The notes beneath the pieces are model-generated. The model did no database searches, was not told the DNA's origin, and worked only from the letters and a program-made list of their open reading frames with translations. The position numbers and the translations under genes were made by a program. A DNA stretch of 64,000 nt from Parelaphostrongylus tenuis (taxonomy: Eukaryota > Nematoda > Chromadorea > Rhabditida > Metastrongylidae): NCBI GenBank assembly GCA_019055375.1, contig JAHQIW010007056.1, positions 62,001 through 126,000 of the forward strand. Direction: 5' to 3'. Numbering within the stretch: the stretch's first letter is position 1; every line of letters begins with the position of its first letter. Below, one piece after another: positions 21,373 through 33,180 of this stretch.

Positions 21373-23224
21373 AACAGACCACATGACATGTTGGCTCAAG
21401 TAATATTCATTAAATATATTGAAAATGAGCGTGACCTCAAGAAAGTACAGAAACAACGGTATAACTTCATTGAATTTCGCTAAGCCTGTGGATGCTCCAT
21501 ACAATACTGCCCTAATGTTGCTCACAATTTCCAAGTTTAATTTCTATTTATGTACAATAAATACATACTCAGTAGCAGCTCTTTACGTCGCTTTCAGCAG
21601 AGATCGAGATCTATGAATATGATTTAAAATAGGAAGAAATCCAGAGAGTGCCAAGTGATATAACCAACATTTAAGCTCAGAACGTGCTTAACTACACAAT
21701 GAACACTTCAACGATAAACATCAGCTCTGTAAAACTCCAAATACGATAGCGACCATGAATACAGATCTGTCATCTTCTCATAAAATTGATACTTCGTCTT
21801 TTCTTGTTTCTCAGAAAAAAACCATTCAGTGGTGCTAAGCTGTCGTTTGACTTTAATCTTTGCTCCTTAGTCTCATTTCTCAACGTGCCGCGCTAAAGAG
21901 GTATCATTAGGGAAAGCTAGTCTCTACGCAGTACTCAATAACCTCCTTACTTTATCGATTATGCTATGCTGTTAGTATGCTGTTTATAGAAAAGCTTAAT
22001 TAGTTGAGTTTGAGAGTACGTTGGAGAATCACCAAAAGTTTCGCATGACGAAATAATCAAGTTTTGTAAGTTCTTTGCAAACACTTTATTCGGAAAAATA
22101 AAAGGTCGCGTATGGTAGCATAAAAGTCCGCTTCAGTCAACACCTTTGTTTCATAGGAAGGAATACAAAACAAGAACATTAGAAAACCCCAGAAATTGAT
22201 TTAATCCTCTTTACTCCGCCTTCGGAAGAAATTAGAAATGGTCTTAGATTGTAGCATATAATCCAGTTTGGTCTCTCGATTCACTTTCACACTAGTAATC
22301 AATAATCCAGCATGGCAGTAACAGAAAGTCTGCTTTGATGTCGTGTTCAGCATTTACATATTCTATATATTTTCTATATGACTCGTCTACACAAGCATTA
22401 TGCACGTCGTGCCAGTTCTCTCGTTTGAATCGCGTCTTTGCGTCCATAATCCACGTAAGTTCAGAGTCAGAGTTCGGTTCACTTCTTCAAATCCGCATGG
22501 TTACGCTTGATAAGTTTCAGCTGTTGTATAAATATCGTTGAACAATAGTCAAATAGATTACCCCTTAAACTTTGCTATAGCTGTGGTAGGCTATGTCTTC
22601 ATCTCACGCAGATAGCTTTCACGAACTGGAGGAAACGGTGTAAAGACAGGGTGCACCAAGCTTCCGAGTATGGTGGATTTGGTTGGCTCAAGTAGTCACA
22701 CCAGCACTTTGCTCGTATTGAATAACATTTCCGCCATTGCGTTACACTTATTTAACTTCAAAAGTAATTGAAATACTGGACGAAGGACTTAGAAGGTGTG
22801 TAACGCTTAGCACCCTCGCACGAGAAATCATGCAGTAGCTTATAGTTTCAATAAAACGAATCATCACGAACGATGGCGATTCAGAAAACGGAGACAACGA
22901 ATAATTTGCTCATGGCAATAAGAAAAAAAAAAGAAGAAACTTGTTATGGCACCCAAGTGAAGAAAACACGCATTTATAAATACTTTATGACAACTGTGCT
23001 ACTATGGCATACATGCAGTACTCTTAAGCAGATTATTATCGTAAATTATTTCTTATAATTGTTGCTGCCGTACATCGTTTACACTCTTCTCATCACTGTT
23101 ACACAATCATTTCAGCTAAGTACTGCGCGAGGAATAATAAGTACTGAAAGTACTTAGTGAAAGCGAAAAGCATAAAAATAGACTCATATGTTTTCTATTG
23201 ATCAAGCCAACGGCACGACGCTGA

Positions 23225-23440
23225 TATGAATATTTATTTGGCTAACGTTTCAACGCGTTTCGGCTTCATTAGATCCAATGATCGATTGAATGCCCAAACG
23301 TTCGTCCTCGTTATGGTCCCTGTGCTCGTTTCGTTCGAGTCAAGTTTTTTCGCTGGTCACCACTCAAATGAAAAATTTCACTCGGCGATGACCTTTCGCT
23401 TAGGACGATTGCTGATGATGTTGATTGTGCGTTCATAGTA
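23225..23440 (-). repeat. Penelope-type 3' tail, minus strand
   Basis: The reverse complement reads AATGAAGCCGAAACGCGTTG, AAACGTTAGCCAAATAAA, the GAAACGT...AATAAA tail typical of the group. Confidence 0.4.
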
Positions 23441-23734
23441 TTTGCTTTCAACAAACAAATCATCATTAGAAGTGGTATCGTAGATGACAAGCAATTGAGC
23501 CAGAAAATGTAGAAAATTTGTGTTTTTTGAACGACCCGTCCTCACACGTAATACACGGATCTTAGCCATTCTTGCATTCAAATCGCTTCTTCATTTTTCA
23601 CTGAGGTCTTCGATTTTTTCGCAGGTGTATTCGGTTGATTGAACAAAATTCTTTTCATTTAATCGCTTTTAGCAGCGGTCTGAAGTTAGAGATATGTCCA
23701 ATGATGTCAAGTGGTGTGCAAAATTTTCGTTTCA

Positions 23735-23800
23735 GGCGGAACTCGAGACCGCATTTCACCCTATTCAGGGGCGAGTGCTCCAACCCGTTTCATTACCGAC
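23735..23800 (-). repeat. tRNA-like repeat family 3, relic
   Basis: Minus strand TTGGAGCACTCGCCCCTGAA...GCGGTCTCGAGTTCCGCC aligns with the 60-kb tRNA-like unit. It is followed by the shared tail AAAATTTTGCACACCACTTGA (plus-strand 23693-23725). Confidence 0.45.
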
Positions 23801-23881
23801 GCCTAGTTTTTCCATCACTCTTTTTACGCTACAGAGAATCTATCTACCAGCAATCAACATCAACGGTTAGGTCTAGGTAGT

Positions 23882-24053
23882 CGATATCGACATTAACCCA
23901 GTCACGCCGACAGATATTCGAGACGGGTTCGAGTCTTACGTGACGCAGAAATTTTGCACATCACTCAACATCATTGGGTATATCAATAACATCGTACCCC
24001 CACTGAAAGCATTCGATAACCGATATTTGACAGCGTGACTGGGTTCAATATCG
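23882..24053. mobile_element. TIR element carrying a family-3 tail
   Basis: Termini CGATATCGACATTAACCCAG and (reverse complement) CGATATTGAACCCAG, both continuing TCACGC, give an inverted repeat of about 25-30 bp. Inside are a B-box-like GGGTTCGAGTC and TTTTGCACATCACTCAACATC...GGGTATAT, the tail of the tRNA-like repeats. No ORF; about 172 bp. Confidence 0.5.
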
Positions 24054-24132
24054 AAACCGAATACCCAAGTCATATCGTTGAGAGTTTATTTCTGACAGAT
24101 AGATGCGTTGTAGCGTAGAAAGAGTGGTGACA

Positions 24133-24250
24133 AAACAGGGGTCGGTGGTGCAACTGACTGCAGCACGCGTCCTCGGATAGCGTAAAAGGGGGCCGAAGTC
24201 GCGGCTGACACAAACGTTTTGCATATTACTCGACACTATTGAATTCGGTT
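24133..24250 (+). repeat. tRNA-like repeat family 3, relic
   Basis: GTCGGTGGTGCAACTGACTG, CAGCACGCGTCCTCGG aligns with GTGGTGTAGTGGTAGTAGCACGCGTC of the 60-kb unit, followed by a diverged tail (GTTTTGCATATTACTCGACAC). Confidence 0.4.
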
Positions 24251-25269
24251 GTTTTTTGATAATATTTTTTGCCTTCCTCACCAGTGTCGTTTAAGGCTGG
24301 TCTAGTTGATTCTTTTTTGGACCCTGAGATAGGCCTGATAGGGCGCTCCACCTGGATTAAGAGTGGCCTCGTCTCATGCAAGTCTGTTGGTAACCTACTT
24401 CCAACCCCAAAGGGATGATACGCTTCATTAGTCGAAGAGAGGTCGAACCAACACCGTACTTGTGATAAATGGCATCAAACACTTCGGTATCTATCCCTTT
24501 ATAACAAAAAAAAAAAATGCGACGGAAATAAAAGTGAATAAAAATATGAGATAATAAGCCAATATAGATCACGGTGTCACCTGCATCGTCAATATCTAAA
24601 AGAAACATCCATATTATTCGTTCAAAGATGTTTTTAACGACATCTAGTTATTCAATAAGCGATCATTTTTTCACGCTCTCGTTACTTCGCCTCCTATATT
24701 GTTTCATTCAGACAGAATAAATGACCTTATAATCCATTCCGTTCAGCAATCATTATAGGAATTACTCTACCCGTAAATTACAGAACAATTTACGATCTGG
24801 AATTAACAAAACCATGATGGACGAAAGAACTTGGCTAATTTAGTTACGACTGAACTATGGACCTTATTTCCAGGAGCGACTATCTATTAACCTCGTCATT
24901 CACTGAATAATTCAGTGTTTTTCGTGATGAGTAGATACGAGAATGTTAAAAATAGAATTTATCGAATACATTGATTAATTTGAAGACTCAAGAACAATTC
25001 GGAGTTTTTTTTTTGAGCGGAGAACTTTTTCTTCGTGAACCAAACATGGGACTTTTATTATACAATGAATTCCAGAAGCTGACTTGTCGATGGTTTCATC
25101 TTGTTCAAAGCCTGGAAAATAAGATTGTCTACAACCTAGTCAGCCAAACACCTCCAATACTCCAACAGAAAAAATCACCAAATCCAAATTTCAATTGAGC
25201 AAAACATCTTTTCATATCACAACGCTTTTTATGCGTCTTCCACTGAGCTGTCCAGTTTAAGACCACTTA

Positions 25270-25520
25270 TGCAGAAACTGATTTACTGTGAAGCACTCCT
25301 TCCTGCGATTCATGTTTGGACTGATCAAGTTCGGTCAGAATGCTTCGATAGTCTTACGCGCTAAGATTTTTCATTCGCGTGAGAAGATGATGACCTCTAC
25401 TTCAAAATCCATCCCGTTATGTGTCAGTGTCCTTTGCGAGTCTAGTTGGGTATTTGATTTAGCCTCTAATCTTGCCAATTACGGCACCCTCTCACAAGGA
25501 CACACTGTCGCCTAAAACGG
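25270..25520 (-). pseudogene. Penelope-like GIY-YIG relic, minus strand
   Basis: The minus-strand frame contains NGMDFEVEVIIFSRE, ARKTIEAF and NMNRRKECF, matching DGVDFEIEVTILAQE, ARKILEAFW and TINRR of the 61.6-kb ORF, with internal stops. Confidence 0.7.
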
Positions 25521-25604
25521 ATTTTGTTTTGAAAAGAAGGTGCTTACTGTGCGGAGGTTCAAAATGCGTTTATCACCTTTTCTTACAGAGCTTATGAAAG
25601 CGCT

Positions 25605-25705
25605 TGAGTGAATAGATTGCGAATTAACCTGAGCTTTGCATGCTCTGAAAAAGGCAAAACTACCAAGACTTCAATCAATATTTTATTTTACTGCATTGCA
25701 CTCAG
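25605..25705 (+). repeat. Penelope 3'-tail fragment
   Basis: TTTGCATGCTCTGAAAAAGG, CAAAACTACCAAGACTTCAATC matches the tail of the 61.6-kb copy (CTCTGAAGAAGGCGAACTGCC). It lies opposite in strand to the neighbouring GIY-YIG relic. Confidence 0.45.
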
Positions 25706-26679
25706 TATATACTCCTACTGACAACTGCGCCTGTTCATCAGCTAGAACACTATTTATGGTTTTTATTATTCCTAAGAGATAATAACACTCATAAATGATA
25801 CTGCGCGTAGCTAACATTTCTATATCTTGTTAATTCAGCCAATTATTCACGCAAACAAATCTAAGTTCAGTTGAATCAAAATATAGCAGTACTGAACAGA
25901 CATCAGTCAGGTGAGTAGTGGTAGCTCTATGAGCTTTTCCATTGATCAAAGCAGAGACCATCAATATCAGCCTTGGTTGATACTTTCTGCGCAGCTGTTG
26001 GTCAATTTTCGCATGCGGCGAGCAATTTTCATTATTTAAATAGCATTTTCTTCTTTGTTTCGGAGAGAAATTGAGTTTGTTGTACATTATTCTGATACTC
26101 CACAATTCTCTCTACACGCTTATACACTTCTGGGGTAAAAAAGTGAGGAGATAAACCTCAAAAATCAAATTCAGATTTGAAATCGCCGGACTATCATAAT
26201 AATATTAGTATAATTTGATTCGAAGACATCCACAGACCCTAGCAGTGAAAACAAAGCACTCCGAGTGCGAAATATAATTTTATTTCTGCAGCTACAGCGT
26301 ACTAAGAAGACTTTCTTGAGAAACTAAGCACAGCGTTAAGTTCCGGAAATTTAATCTCCCAAATCTCCATTTAAATTCCAGTTCAAAAGCTTTGTACAGC
26401 GAAAAAAGGTGAGGTAGAAAATGACACCTGCTGCCCGAGAACAATCAAGTTAAGTTACACCTAGATATATCATATTTTATAGGGTTATACAAGCGTCAGA
26501 TTTATAAACTCTCACAAGAACATATTTTCATACAAATTTTGAAGATTGGGAACGTAGCACTACAATTCATAAACACTATAATTCATTTATGAAAAAGTCC
26601 TTACTGTCCAGTTATTAGTAAGAGCAAAGTAAGATGTAGTAGATACTGAAGAAAGTGCGATGAGACGAATAGGAGGAAA

Positions 26680-27480
26680 ACATTTCCGAATTCGATCACC
26701 GTATATGGTTAATCAAACCCTCATCGCCCGTAATAATGTGGCAGCTGTGAGGCAAGAAAAAACTTGAATTCGTTCACCACATATAATTAGCCGGAGCCTC
26801 TTCATCAGTCTGGAATCTAACGAATTTGGTGGTTGATTTTACTGGGAGGCGAAACATCAGGGTTTCAGCGCTGTATAAGGTCAATCCAAGCATCTTCTTC
26901 GTCTAAGATCTCATGAACTAATAACTGACGAATTAATTTGTCAGATACAAAGTGCAGATTCGCTCACCGTCAATGACAAGCCATAGCCTTTTAATTCCTT
27001 TCAAGCTAACGAAATGGCCATTAATTTAAATGATATAAGAACAATTAAAATTCGATCCTTATAACTGCTTAACCATAGCCTTTCCATTTCCAGATTCTAA
27101 TGATATAACAACTGATTCATCTGTGAGGCAATATATTCGGATGGTTCACTATATCGTATTAGCCTAAGCGTCTTCATATGTACATTCAAATGAAGTGACA
27201 ATTGATTCTGCCGAGGAGCAATATATTCGGGCCCGATCGCTATATGAGGTTAGTCTGAACCCGAGATCTAATGAATTGGCAACTGCACATCTCTGAGGTA
27301 ATCGATCCAAATTCGTGTATCCTACGTGGTCAACTTAAGCCACTTCATCCGTCGGGAATATAATGAATTAACCACTGAATTAATTGAATATCCTACTGGC
27401 ACAGATTTAGGTGCGTTTGCCACATTTCCTGAACCTAAACCTCTTCACACATCTGCATTCTGATAATTTTAATTCAAATA
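26680..27480 (+). repeat. degenerate tandem array, ~9 units of ~90 bp
   Basis: Recurring landmarks about every 85-95 bp: (A)ATTCG.TTCACYATAT..GGTTA, then AGCCT..TCTTCAT, then TCTAATGAATT..CAACTGATT, then CTGTGAGGCAAT. Clear starts are near 26683, 26769, 26953, 27047, 27132, 27222 and 27310. Units differ by point changes and small indels, so the array is old. No coding frame. Confidence 0.6.
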
Positions 27481-28065
27481 TCACTTTTGGTGGAACCTAA
27501 AATTAAACAATCTTTCTGCCGCCAAATCGAGAACAGTGTGTGACAAATGAAGTTTCACCATCTTAGCACTGCTCGTAAACCGAAGGCAACTGTAGAAACA
27601 CTTTCCAGCGGAATGATTAACATTGTGAACTATTACGAACTGTGCTTTTGGAATCTAAGCAGGAGATAAATGCCAGAATTTTGTGACAGACTTGTAATAA
27701 AATGAGAGATCAAGTGAATTTTACATGTGGTTTGATCAACATTACTGTCTACAATGCATTGTTACGAGTTTTTAGATGTTGTTATTGCTTGCCAGTGACC
27801 ACATGACTGATTCATTACTGATTCAAGATATTTGAAATCGTTGTGCTGAGATGAAGATTTGGATATAGACATTCAAAATGCATTCTTAGTCAAGGGGAAC
27901 AGAATATTTGAAGCGAAACAGAAGGCTAAAACAGTCATAAAACTCATAAAATTCATAACAAATGGGCATACAAATCACATCGTGTAGCCAGCCAAGCTGG
28001 AAAATTACTATTCGTTTGAGAATAGAGAAATTCGATTTGTTTGCAACATAAGCAATATCAACATA

Positions 28066-28122
28066 TTTATATACACACATACACATACACATACACACAC
28101 AAACACACACACACACACACAC

Positions 28123-28214
<92 letters not shown>
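28066..28214. repeat. (CA)n microsatellite
   Basis: About 150 bases of CA repeats with occasional TA/AA units at the left. The long ORFs of Cys-Val or Thr-His in this stretch are translations of the repeat. Confidence 0.97.
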
Positions 28215-28216
<2 letters not shown>

Positions 28217-28632
28217 TGGTTGGCCGTAGGCAATAGGCACGAAAGTTCGCAATCACGTGCGACGTGTCATACACAGTTGAGCCAGAGACAGAGGAGCAGA
28301 ACAAAGCCAGATAATGACGACATAGACGAACGTTAACGTGACTGAAATGACGTGAAGTTGTGAGCACGGAGTAGAACACGAATCTCCGCCCTCCTAATTA
28401 TGTGTCGCCTCAATGACGACGAGGATGGCGATGAAGCAATAGTGGGAGGGGAAACCAAGGTTGATAGTGGACAAAAGCTGAAAGGCAACTGTCCTACTGG
28501 CTGCACTAAGATGAAAAAGTATGAAAATCTTCACCTCTTGAGTACTCAATAGTGACAAAGACGTGGTGTTTCACATAAATATACACATATATTCATGTAT
28601 AAGTACATATATATGTATGTATGTAGATATTT

Positions 28633-28925
28633 GAGCGCATGTGGCGCAGTGGCTAGAGGTTCTCTGCGTCACGAGGTCAATGGTTCGATCTCGCGCTCAT
28701 GGCTCACCAAGCCATCCATCCCTCCGGGGTCGGTCAATTGGTACCAGACAGGTCTCAGACTTGTCTGGGAGGATAAGCAGCACTGAATCGGTTCAGCGGA
28801 AGGCCACAGCGAGTCATTGTAAAGGCCAGATATGCATTCAATTACCTCAAACGAAGTTAAAAATTGAAGTCGAATGCATGGCGCATCCCTCAGGGATTGA
28901 TCAACGCCGAGAGCTTTATCCTTTT
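28633..28925 (+). mobile_element. SINE family 1, copy c
   Basis: 293 bp. A box TGGCGCAGTGGCTAGAGG, B box GGTTCGATCTC, tail GAGCTTTATCCTTTT. Perfect 13-bp target duplication TATGTAGATATTT (28620-28632 and 28926-28938). The 5' flank is an ATGTATAT microsatellite. Confidence 0.9.
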
Positions 28926-28984
28926 TATGTAGATATTTAGATGACTCGTGTCCATAATTTATTATGTGAATTCCAATAGTTGCA

Positions 28985-29265
28985 TACGATTCGTTTTCTC
29001 GCATTCGTCCTCCACAATGGTCTTCGAATATTCAACGTATTGCTTCTGTTGGTGTTTGAAGATTTCTTGTTCGAATGTCGTAGAGTGCTGGTCGAGATGA
29101 TTATCCTTTGACTTCTGGACGCAGTCGAGCTAGGGCATTCCCTAAGGCGCTCGTTGATTGAGTGTTAGAGAGTGTTAGGGGAGAAGTGCGAACCATCGCC
29201 TCCCTTATTACCTTGTTTCCTGGTACACTGCATCACTAATCACTGCACTACTCCGCTTCCACTTA
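28985..29265 (-). mobile_element. SINE family 2, full length
   Basis: Minus: head GAGTAGTGCAGTGATTAGTGATGC (from 29260), B-box region GATGGTTCGCACTTC, body ...GACCAGCACTCTACGACATTCG...AAATCTTCAAACACC...AGACCATTGTGGAGGACGAATGCGAG. Its 5' end abuts an ATGTATAT microsatellite. Used as the reference copy. Confidence 0.75.
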
Positions 29266-29352
29266 TAAGTGCACTTATATGTACATATATATGTATGTAT
29301 ATATGTACAGATACATGTATTTATATGTACACATATATGTATATATTATTAC
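29266..29352. repeat. ATGTATAT microsatellite
   Basis: Imperfect ATGTACATATAT/ATGTATATAT repeats starting directly at the 5' end of the SINE 2 copy at 28985-29265. Confidence 0.85.
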
Positions 29353-30411
29353 ACGAAGAGTCATCCTGATTTAAGCCGAAAAATCACGGTTAATAGCGGA
29401 CCGAAGTAGAGGTTACAAATGCCTTGTCAGTTGGTAGTGAGACTTGAAACTGTGTGAATACAGGATTCAGATGGAATGCAGCTTTTGGTGCTGCCCACAC
29501 ACCTTTTCGATACACATAATCGTATTCATTGATGAATGTCGGAATGCGGTGGCGTTTATGCTGATTCTATACAACTTCGGCCAATACCCTTCAATCATCT
29601 GAGACTTGGGTGATAACACATCCCTGAAGCTTCTCAATAGACGATGGCACGGAAAACAAAAATATTTGGATTACTATACAAATTATTTCCCCTCATTTGA
29701 AATTGTTTTATTTGTTGACCAATGACTGTACATGGCAGATAAATGTTCGGTTGAGAAAAATGATACGTTCGAAATGTTGAGATCATAATTGAAAGCATAA
29801 TTATATATAAGTTGAAAAAATACAAAGAACTCAAGAAAAAAAACAGTCGACTCGGATATGAGACTCAACATGTGAAAATGAGAAAAAAAAACACATTGCA
29901 CAAACTAAACTTATTTCTAAGATAATGTTGAATGAGTATATAGAATAGTATAAAGTTTTCAACTCACTGTAAAATGTTTTGAAGCACTTAAGAAATTCTG
30001 TACTCTATTAAAGTGCATACAATAATCAAAAGTTGCTATTTCCAAACAAATATCCGCTACTTTTGGGACTACGCTAGCTTCATTTCCATTAAGAAATCAA
30101 AAACTTGATAGACAAAAAAAAAAAAGACTAAAAAATTGAAGTTTTGAAAGACCTTTGATATTTTCGAAGAGTGGATTAACTTGCATGATTTGACAATAAA
30201 AACATAGCTTACACCTTTTAAAGTTATTTTCAGATGTATTATCAACGCACAACAAGATTGCTATGGATGGCAGCTTGTTTATGAGATTATATGTGATTTT
30301 ACCCTAATCACCACTGCACTGCCTTAAATCGGCTCAACGTAGTGAATATATTTTCCAAGATGGTCGCTCCTCTATCGATCATATTTTTTTACTTATTTTA
30401 TGATTAAATAC

Positions 30412-30640
30412 TTTCCTCGCATTCAGCTTTCACGAACATCTTTGAAGATTTTAAGTGTTGCTTCGACTGCTACAAAAGAACTTTACCTTCCAGATCAATG
30501 TTGTAGAATGCTGGTACAGTCGATTCTCCTTGCAATCTCGGAATAGCTGAGCCGAGGCTTTCCTAGGTGTTCAGTTGAGTGACTTATCAATCGCTCCTCA
30601 ATTACTGCATCATTAGTCAGTTTTGCACTGCGCCCATTCA
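30412..30640 (-). mobile_element. SINE family 2, nearly full length
   Basis: The body (CGAGATTGCAAGGAGAATCGACTGTACCAGC... read on minus) and a reduced head (GGGCGCAGTGCAAAACTGAC) are recognised. The 5' end again meets an ATGTATAT microsatellite at 30641. Confidence 0.65.
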
Positions 30641-30745
30641 ATATGTATGTATATATGTATGCATATATGTCAATATATACAGTGGACATATGATATATAT
30701 ATGTATAAATATACATATATATGTATACACATATATGCATATTTT
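30641..30745. repeat. ATGTATAT microsatellite
   Basis: Imperfect ATATGTATGCATATATG repeats directly at the 5' end of the SINE 2 copy at 30412-30640. Confidence 0.85.
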
Positions 30746-31604
30746 CTAAACTACATGAGTTGCTTAATGACTCTAACAAGATATATCGGCAGGAGGAACA
30801 TGAAGGGATGATAATGAACAACTTGAAGACTTACAAGACATCATCGCCTCAAATGAAAACACTACTATTTATTTGGCAGATATAGTAATGAACATGAAGT
30901 GAACGCGTAAAACACAGACACGGCTAACAAGATCTGAATGGGAACACTTCATTAAAAAAAAAACTGCGAGAAGTGCAAGTGAGTTCCGGAAGATTCGCCT
31001 TTTGTGCAAGAGCAAAGCACATAGAGTATTGAGTTCTTGTCAAAGTTGAAAGAACATCTGGAAATATGACTAAATATTAGATATCTTTTTAGCTCATTTG
31101 CGTTTTTATTCTGCTGCTGAATCATGTATTTAACACATTTAGACGTATAATTCACAACTCTGTATTCAAGTTAAGAACATATTTGTAGAACTGGATTTTC
31201 AATAACGAACGATTTTGAGCTCACAAATTCAAGAAATCAATGTTTGAAATATTAAATGAGAAATATCTAAATCATATGAATCATCATCATTTCGAAAAAT
31301 TCTTTCCCTTGAAATTCACAGTTGTTATTTGAGAATCCATAGCTTTTTGTTGAGCAGGCACGAGGTTGTTATTACACTATTTACTCCAAGTAGCTGATAT
31401 TTCCGGCGACTTCATTTTCTCTAAAGTCTGGCAAGGTCAAACTGCCATAAACTCTACTCACTGAACACTATCATTACTTCAAAAGAACCCATTACATAAC
31501 CTTCAAGAAAGTGTAATTTTCAAGCAAACATTAGATTAAATTAATTTTTCAAATTATGTTTCTAAATTCCTAAAAAACTATGTAACAAGCTTTACGTGTT
31601 AGGG

Positions 31605-31695
31605 TTATGGAACTCTTTGAATAAGCAAAAAACGTTTCATGGTCTTTTCGAGCTCCGAAGAAGACAAATCCACCGAAACGACAGGTATTGTGAAC
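31605..31695 (+). repeat. possible Penelope 3'-tail fragment
   Basis: GAGCTCCGAAGAAGACAAAT, CCACCGAAACGACAGGT resembles the GAAGAAGGCGAACTGCCGAAACG tail. Short and diverged. Confidence 0.3.
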
Positions 31696-32078
31696 AAAAA
31701 GTCTACTGTCTGTCTGCTAGCTACCTCGTGTTTGCTAGCTAAAAAACTAAAAAAAAATTGTTAACACCGAGCTTAGTGGAAAGTAAGTCCTGAGGTGTTA
31801 TTAATTAGAAATTGTATTTGAAGGTCGAATGTTTTCATTTTTTTCTCAACCGAACTTGTTCTTTGACGTTTTTCGCAAAAAATTTATAAATCATACAATT
31901 TTTCTTCCTTCTTTCATTGACATTTGCGTTTTATAGATCGCCTTTTCTTCCTGAATTGCGAAAATTTCTGCGTTTATTTCATTTTGAGCATGCTTCATGA
32001 TCTCCCATACAACCTCATATATTTTTGGTGCATAATGTGGAGAAAAAAAAACGCGTCCCCATAGTAGTCATGAAAGGT

Positions 32079-32484
32079 CGATGCTAGGAGTATCCCGTAT
32101 CTCGCAAATGAGAGAAAAAATCCGAAGTTCCGACCTACGTCAACGATTGAAAATCGGAGACGCCGTTCTAAACGCCAGGATATCGAAAATAAGGTGGGCC
32201 GGACACGTGATGCGCTTCAACGACAACCGATGGACGAGAGCCGTTACCGACTGGTTACTCGGGACGTCAAGCGCTCTAAAGGAAGACCACTGACCCGTTG
32301 GTCCGATTTCTTCACGAAAGCGATAGAAGAAAGATATGAAGCTCAGCGAATCCCTAGAGCGATGAGGACCCACTGGGCTACTCTTGCACGCAATAGGGAA
32401 AAATGGAAGAGTTGCTGGTACCCGCTCGAGTCACTCGACGATCAACGGGACGACGTGATACAGCTGATTCATATATGCACCTAA
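32079..32484 (+). mobile_element. RTE-type LINE, C-terminal fragment (frameshifted)
   Basis: Frame 1 reads MLGVSRISQMREKIRSSDLR, then ISKIRWAGHVMRFNDNRWTR. After a frameshift, frame 2 continues SKGRPLTRWSDFFTKAIEER and HWATLARNREKWKSCWYPLE. This is the standard nematode RTE RT C-terminus. 5'-truncated, as LINE copies often are. Confidence 0.88.
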
Positions 32485-32639
32485 GTGTATGTACGTGTGC
32501 ATGTGTACATATATGTGTAATATAATATACCCCTTGAGCGCCAAAGAGCAGCCACAGATATGGCAGCGTCGGAAATGGCGGTACGGAAGTGTAGCTATAA
32601 TCGCAGTGCCATGTACTAGGGTGCCCAAATTCCAAGACT

Positions 32640-32788
32640 AATGACGATCTATAAATAAATATATATATACATATATACAGAGATATACACATATTCGCAT
32701 GTGTATATAAGTGTACATAAGTGTGTACTAATGCATATACATATGTAGATATACAAACATACATATACATATCTGTGTATGTATGCAA
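32640..32788. repeat. ATACATAT microsatellite
   Basis: Imperfect ATATACATATAC/GTGTATATAAGTG repeats running up to the head of SINE 1 copy d. Continues as 33085-33180 beyond the SINE. Confidence 0.85.
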
Positions 32789-33084
32789 GAGCGCATGTGG
32801 CGCAGTGGTTAGAGGTGCTCTGCGTCGTACACGAGGTCAGTGGTTCGATCTCGGGCCTATGGCTCACCAAGTCGTCCATCCCTCCGGAATTGATCAATTG
32901 GTACCAAATGGTCTCAGACTTGTCTGGGAGGATAAGCAGCACTGACTCAGTTCAGCAGGGGCCACCGCGAGTCATTGTAAAGGCCAGATATGCATTCAGT
33001 CACCTCAAACGAAGATAAAAATAGAAGACGAATGGATGGGGCATCTCTCAAAGGATAGATCAACACCGAGAGTTCTATCATTTT
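32789..33084 (+). mobile_element. SINE family 1, copy d
   Basis: A box TGGCGCAGTGGTTAGAGG, B box GGTTCGATCTC, tail GAGTTCTATCATTTTC. It is flanked on both sides by ATGTATAT microsatellite, with a near-duplicate TGTATGTATGCA/TGTATATATGCA. Body is close to copies b and c. Confidence 0.85.
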
Positions 33085-33180
33085 CATGTATATATGCATA
33101 TGTGCAAATATGTTTATACGTATATGAATGCATACATGTATACGTATATTTGCATACATATACATACGTATACATGTGTA
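33085..33180. repeat. ATGTATAC microsatellite
   Basis: Tract between SINE 1 copy d and the mariner. Its right part resumes at 34473-34530 beyond the mariner, so the transposon split it. Confidence 0.85.

Larger units (their letters stand above)
19330..23220. other. intron stretch with sparse repeats
   Basis: Holds SINE 2 pieces (20395-20705) and a hammerhead relic (21319-21372); otherwise nothing recognised. Confidence 0.5.
24260..26670. other. intron stretch with Penelope relics
   Basis: Apart from the GIY-YIG relic and tail (25270-25705), only an M1-like trace at about 26220-26410 (TTGTACAGCGAAAAAAGG). No exons seen. Confidence 0.45.
29353..32078. other. intron stretch between SINE 2 copies and RTE
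   Basis: Apart from SINE 2 at 30412, its microsatellite and a possible Penelope tail at 31605, I see only AT-rich unique sequence. Confidence 0.5.

Noticed and set aside
27886..28379. Long Cys-Val and Thr-His ORFs on both strands
   Set aside because: They are translations of the (CA)n microsatellite.
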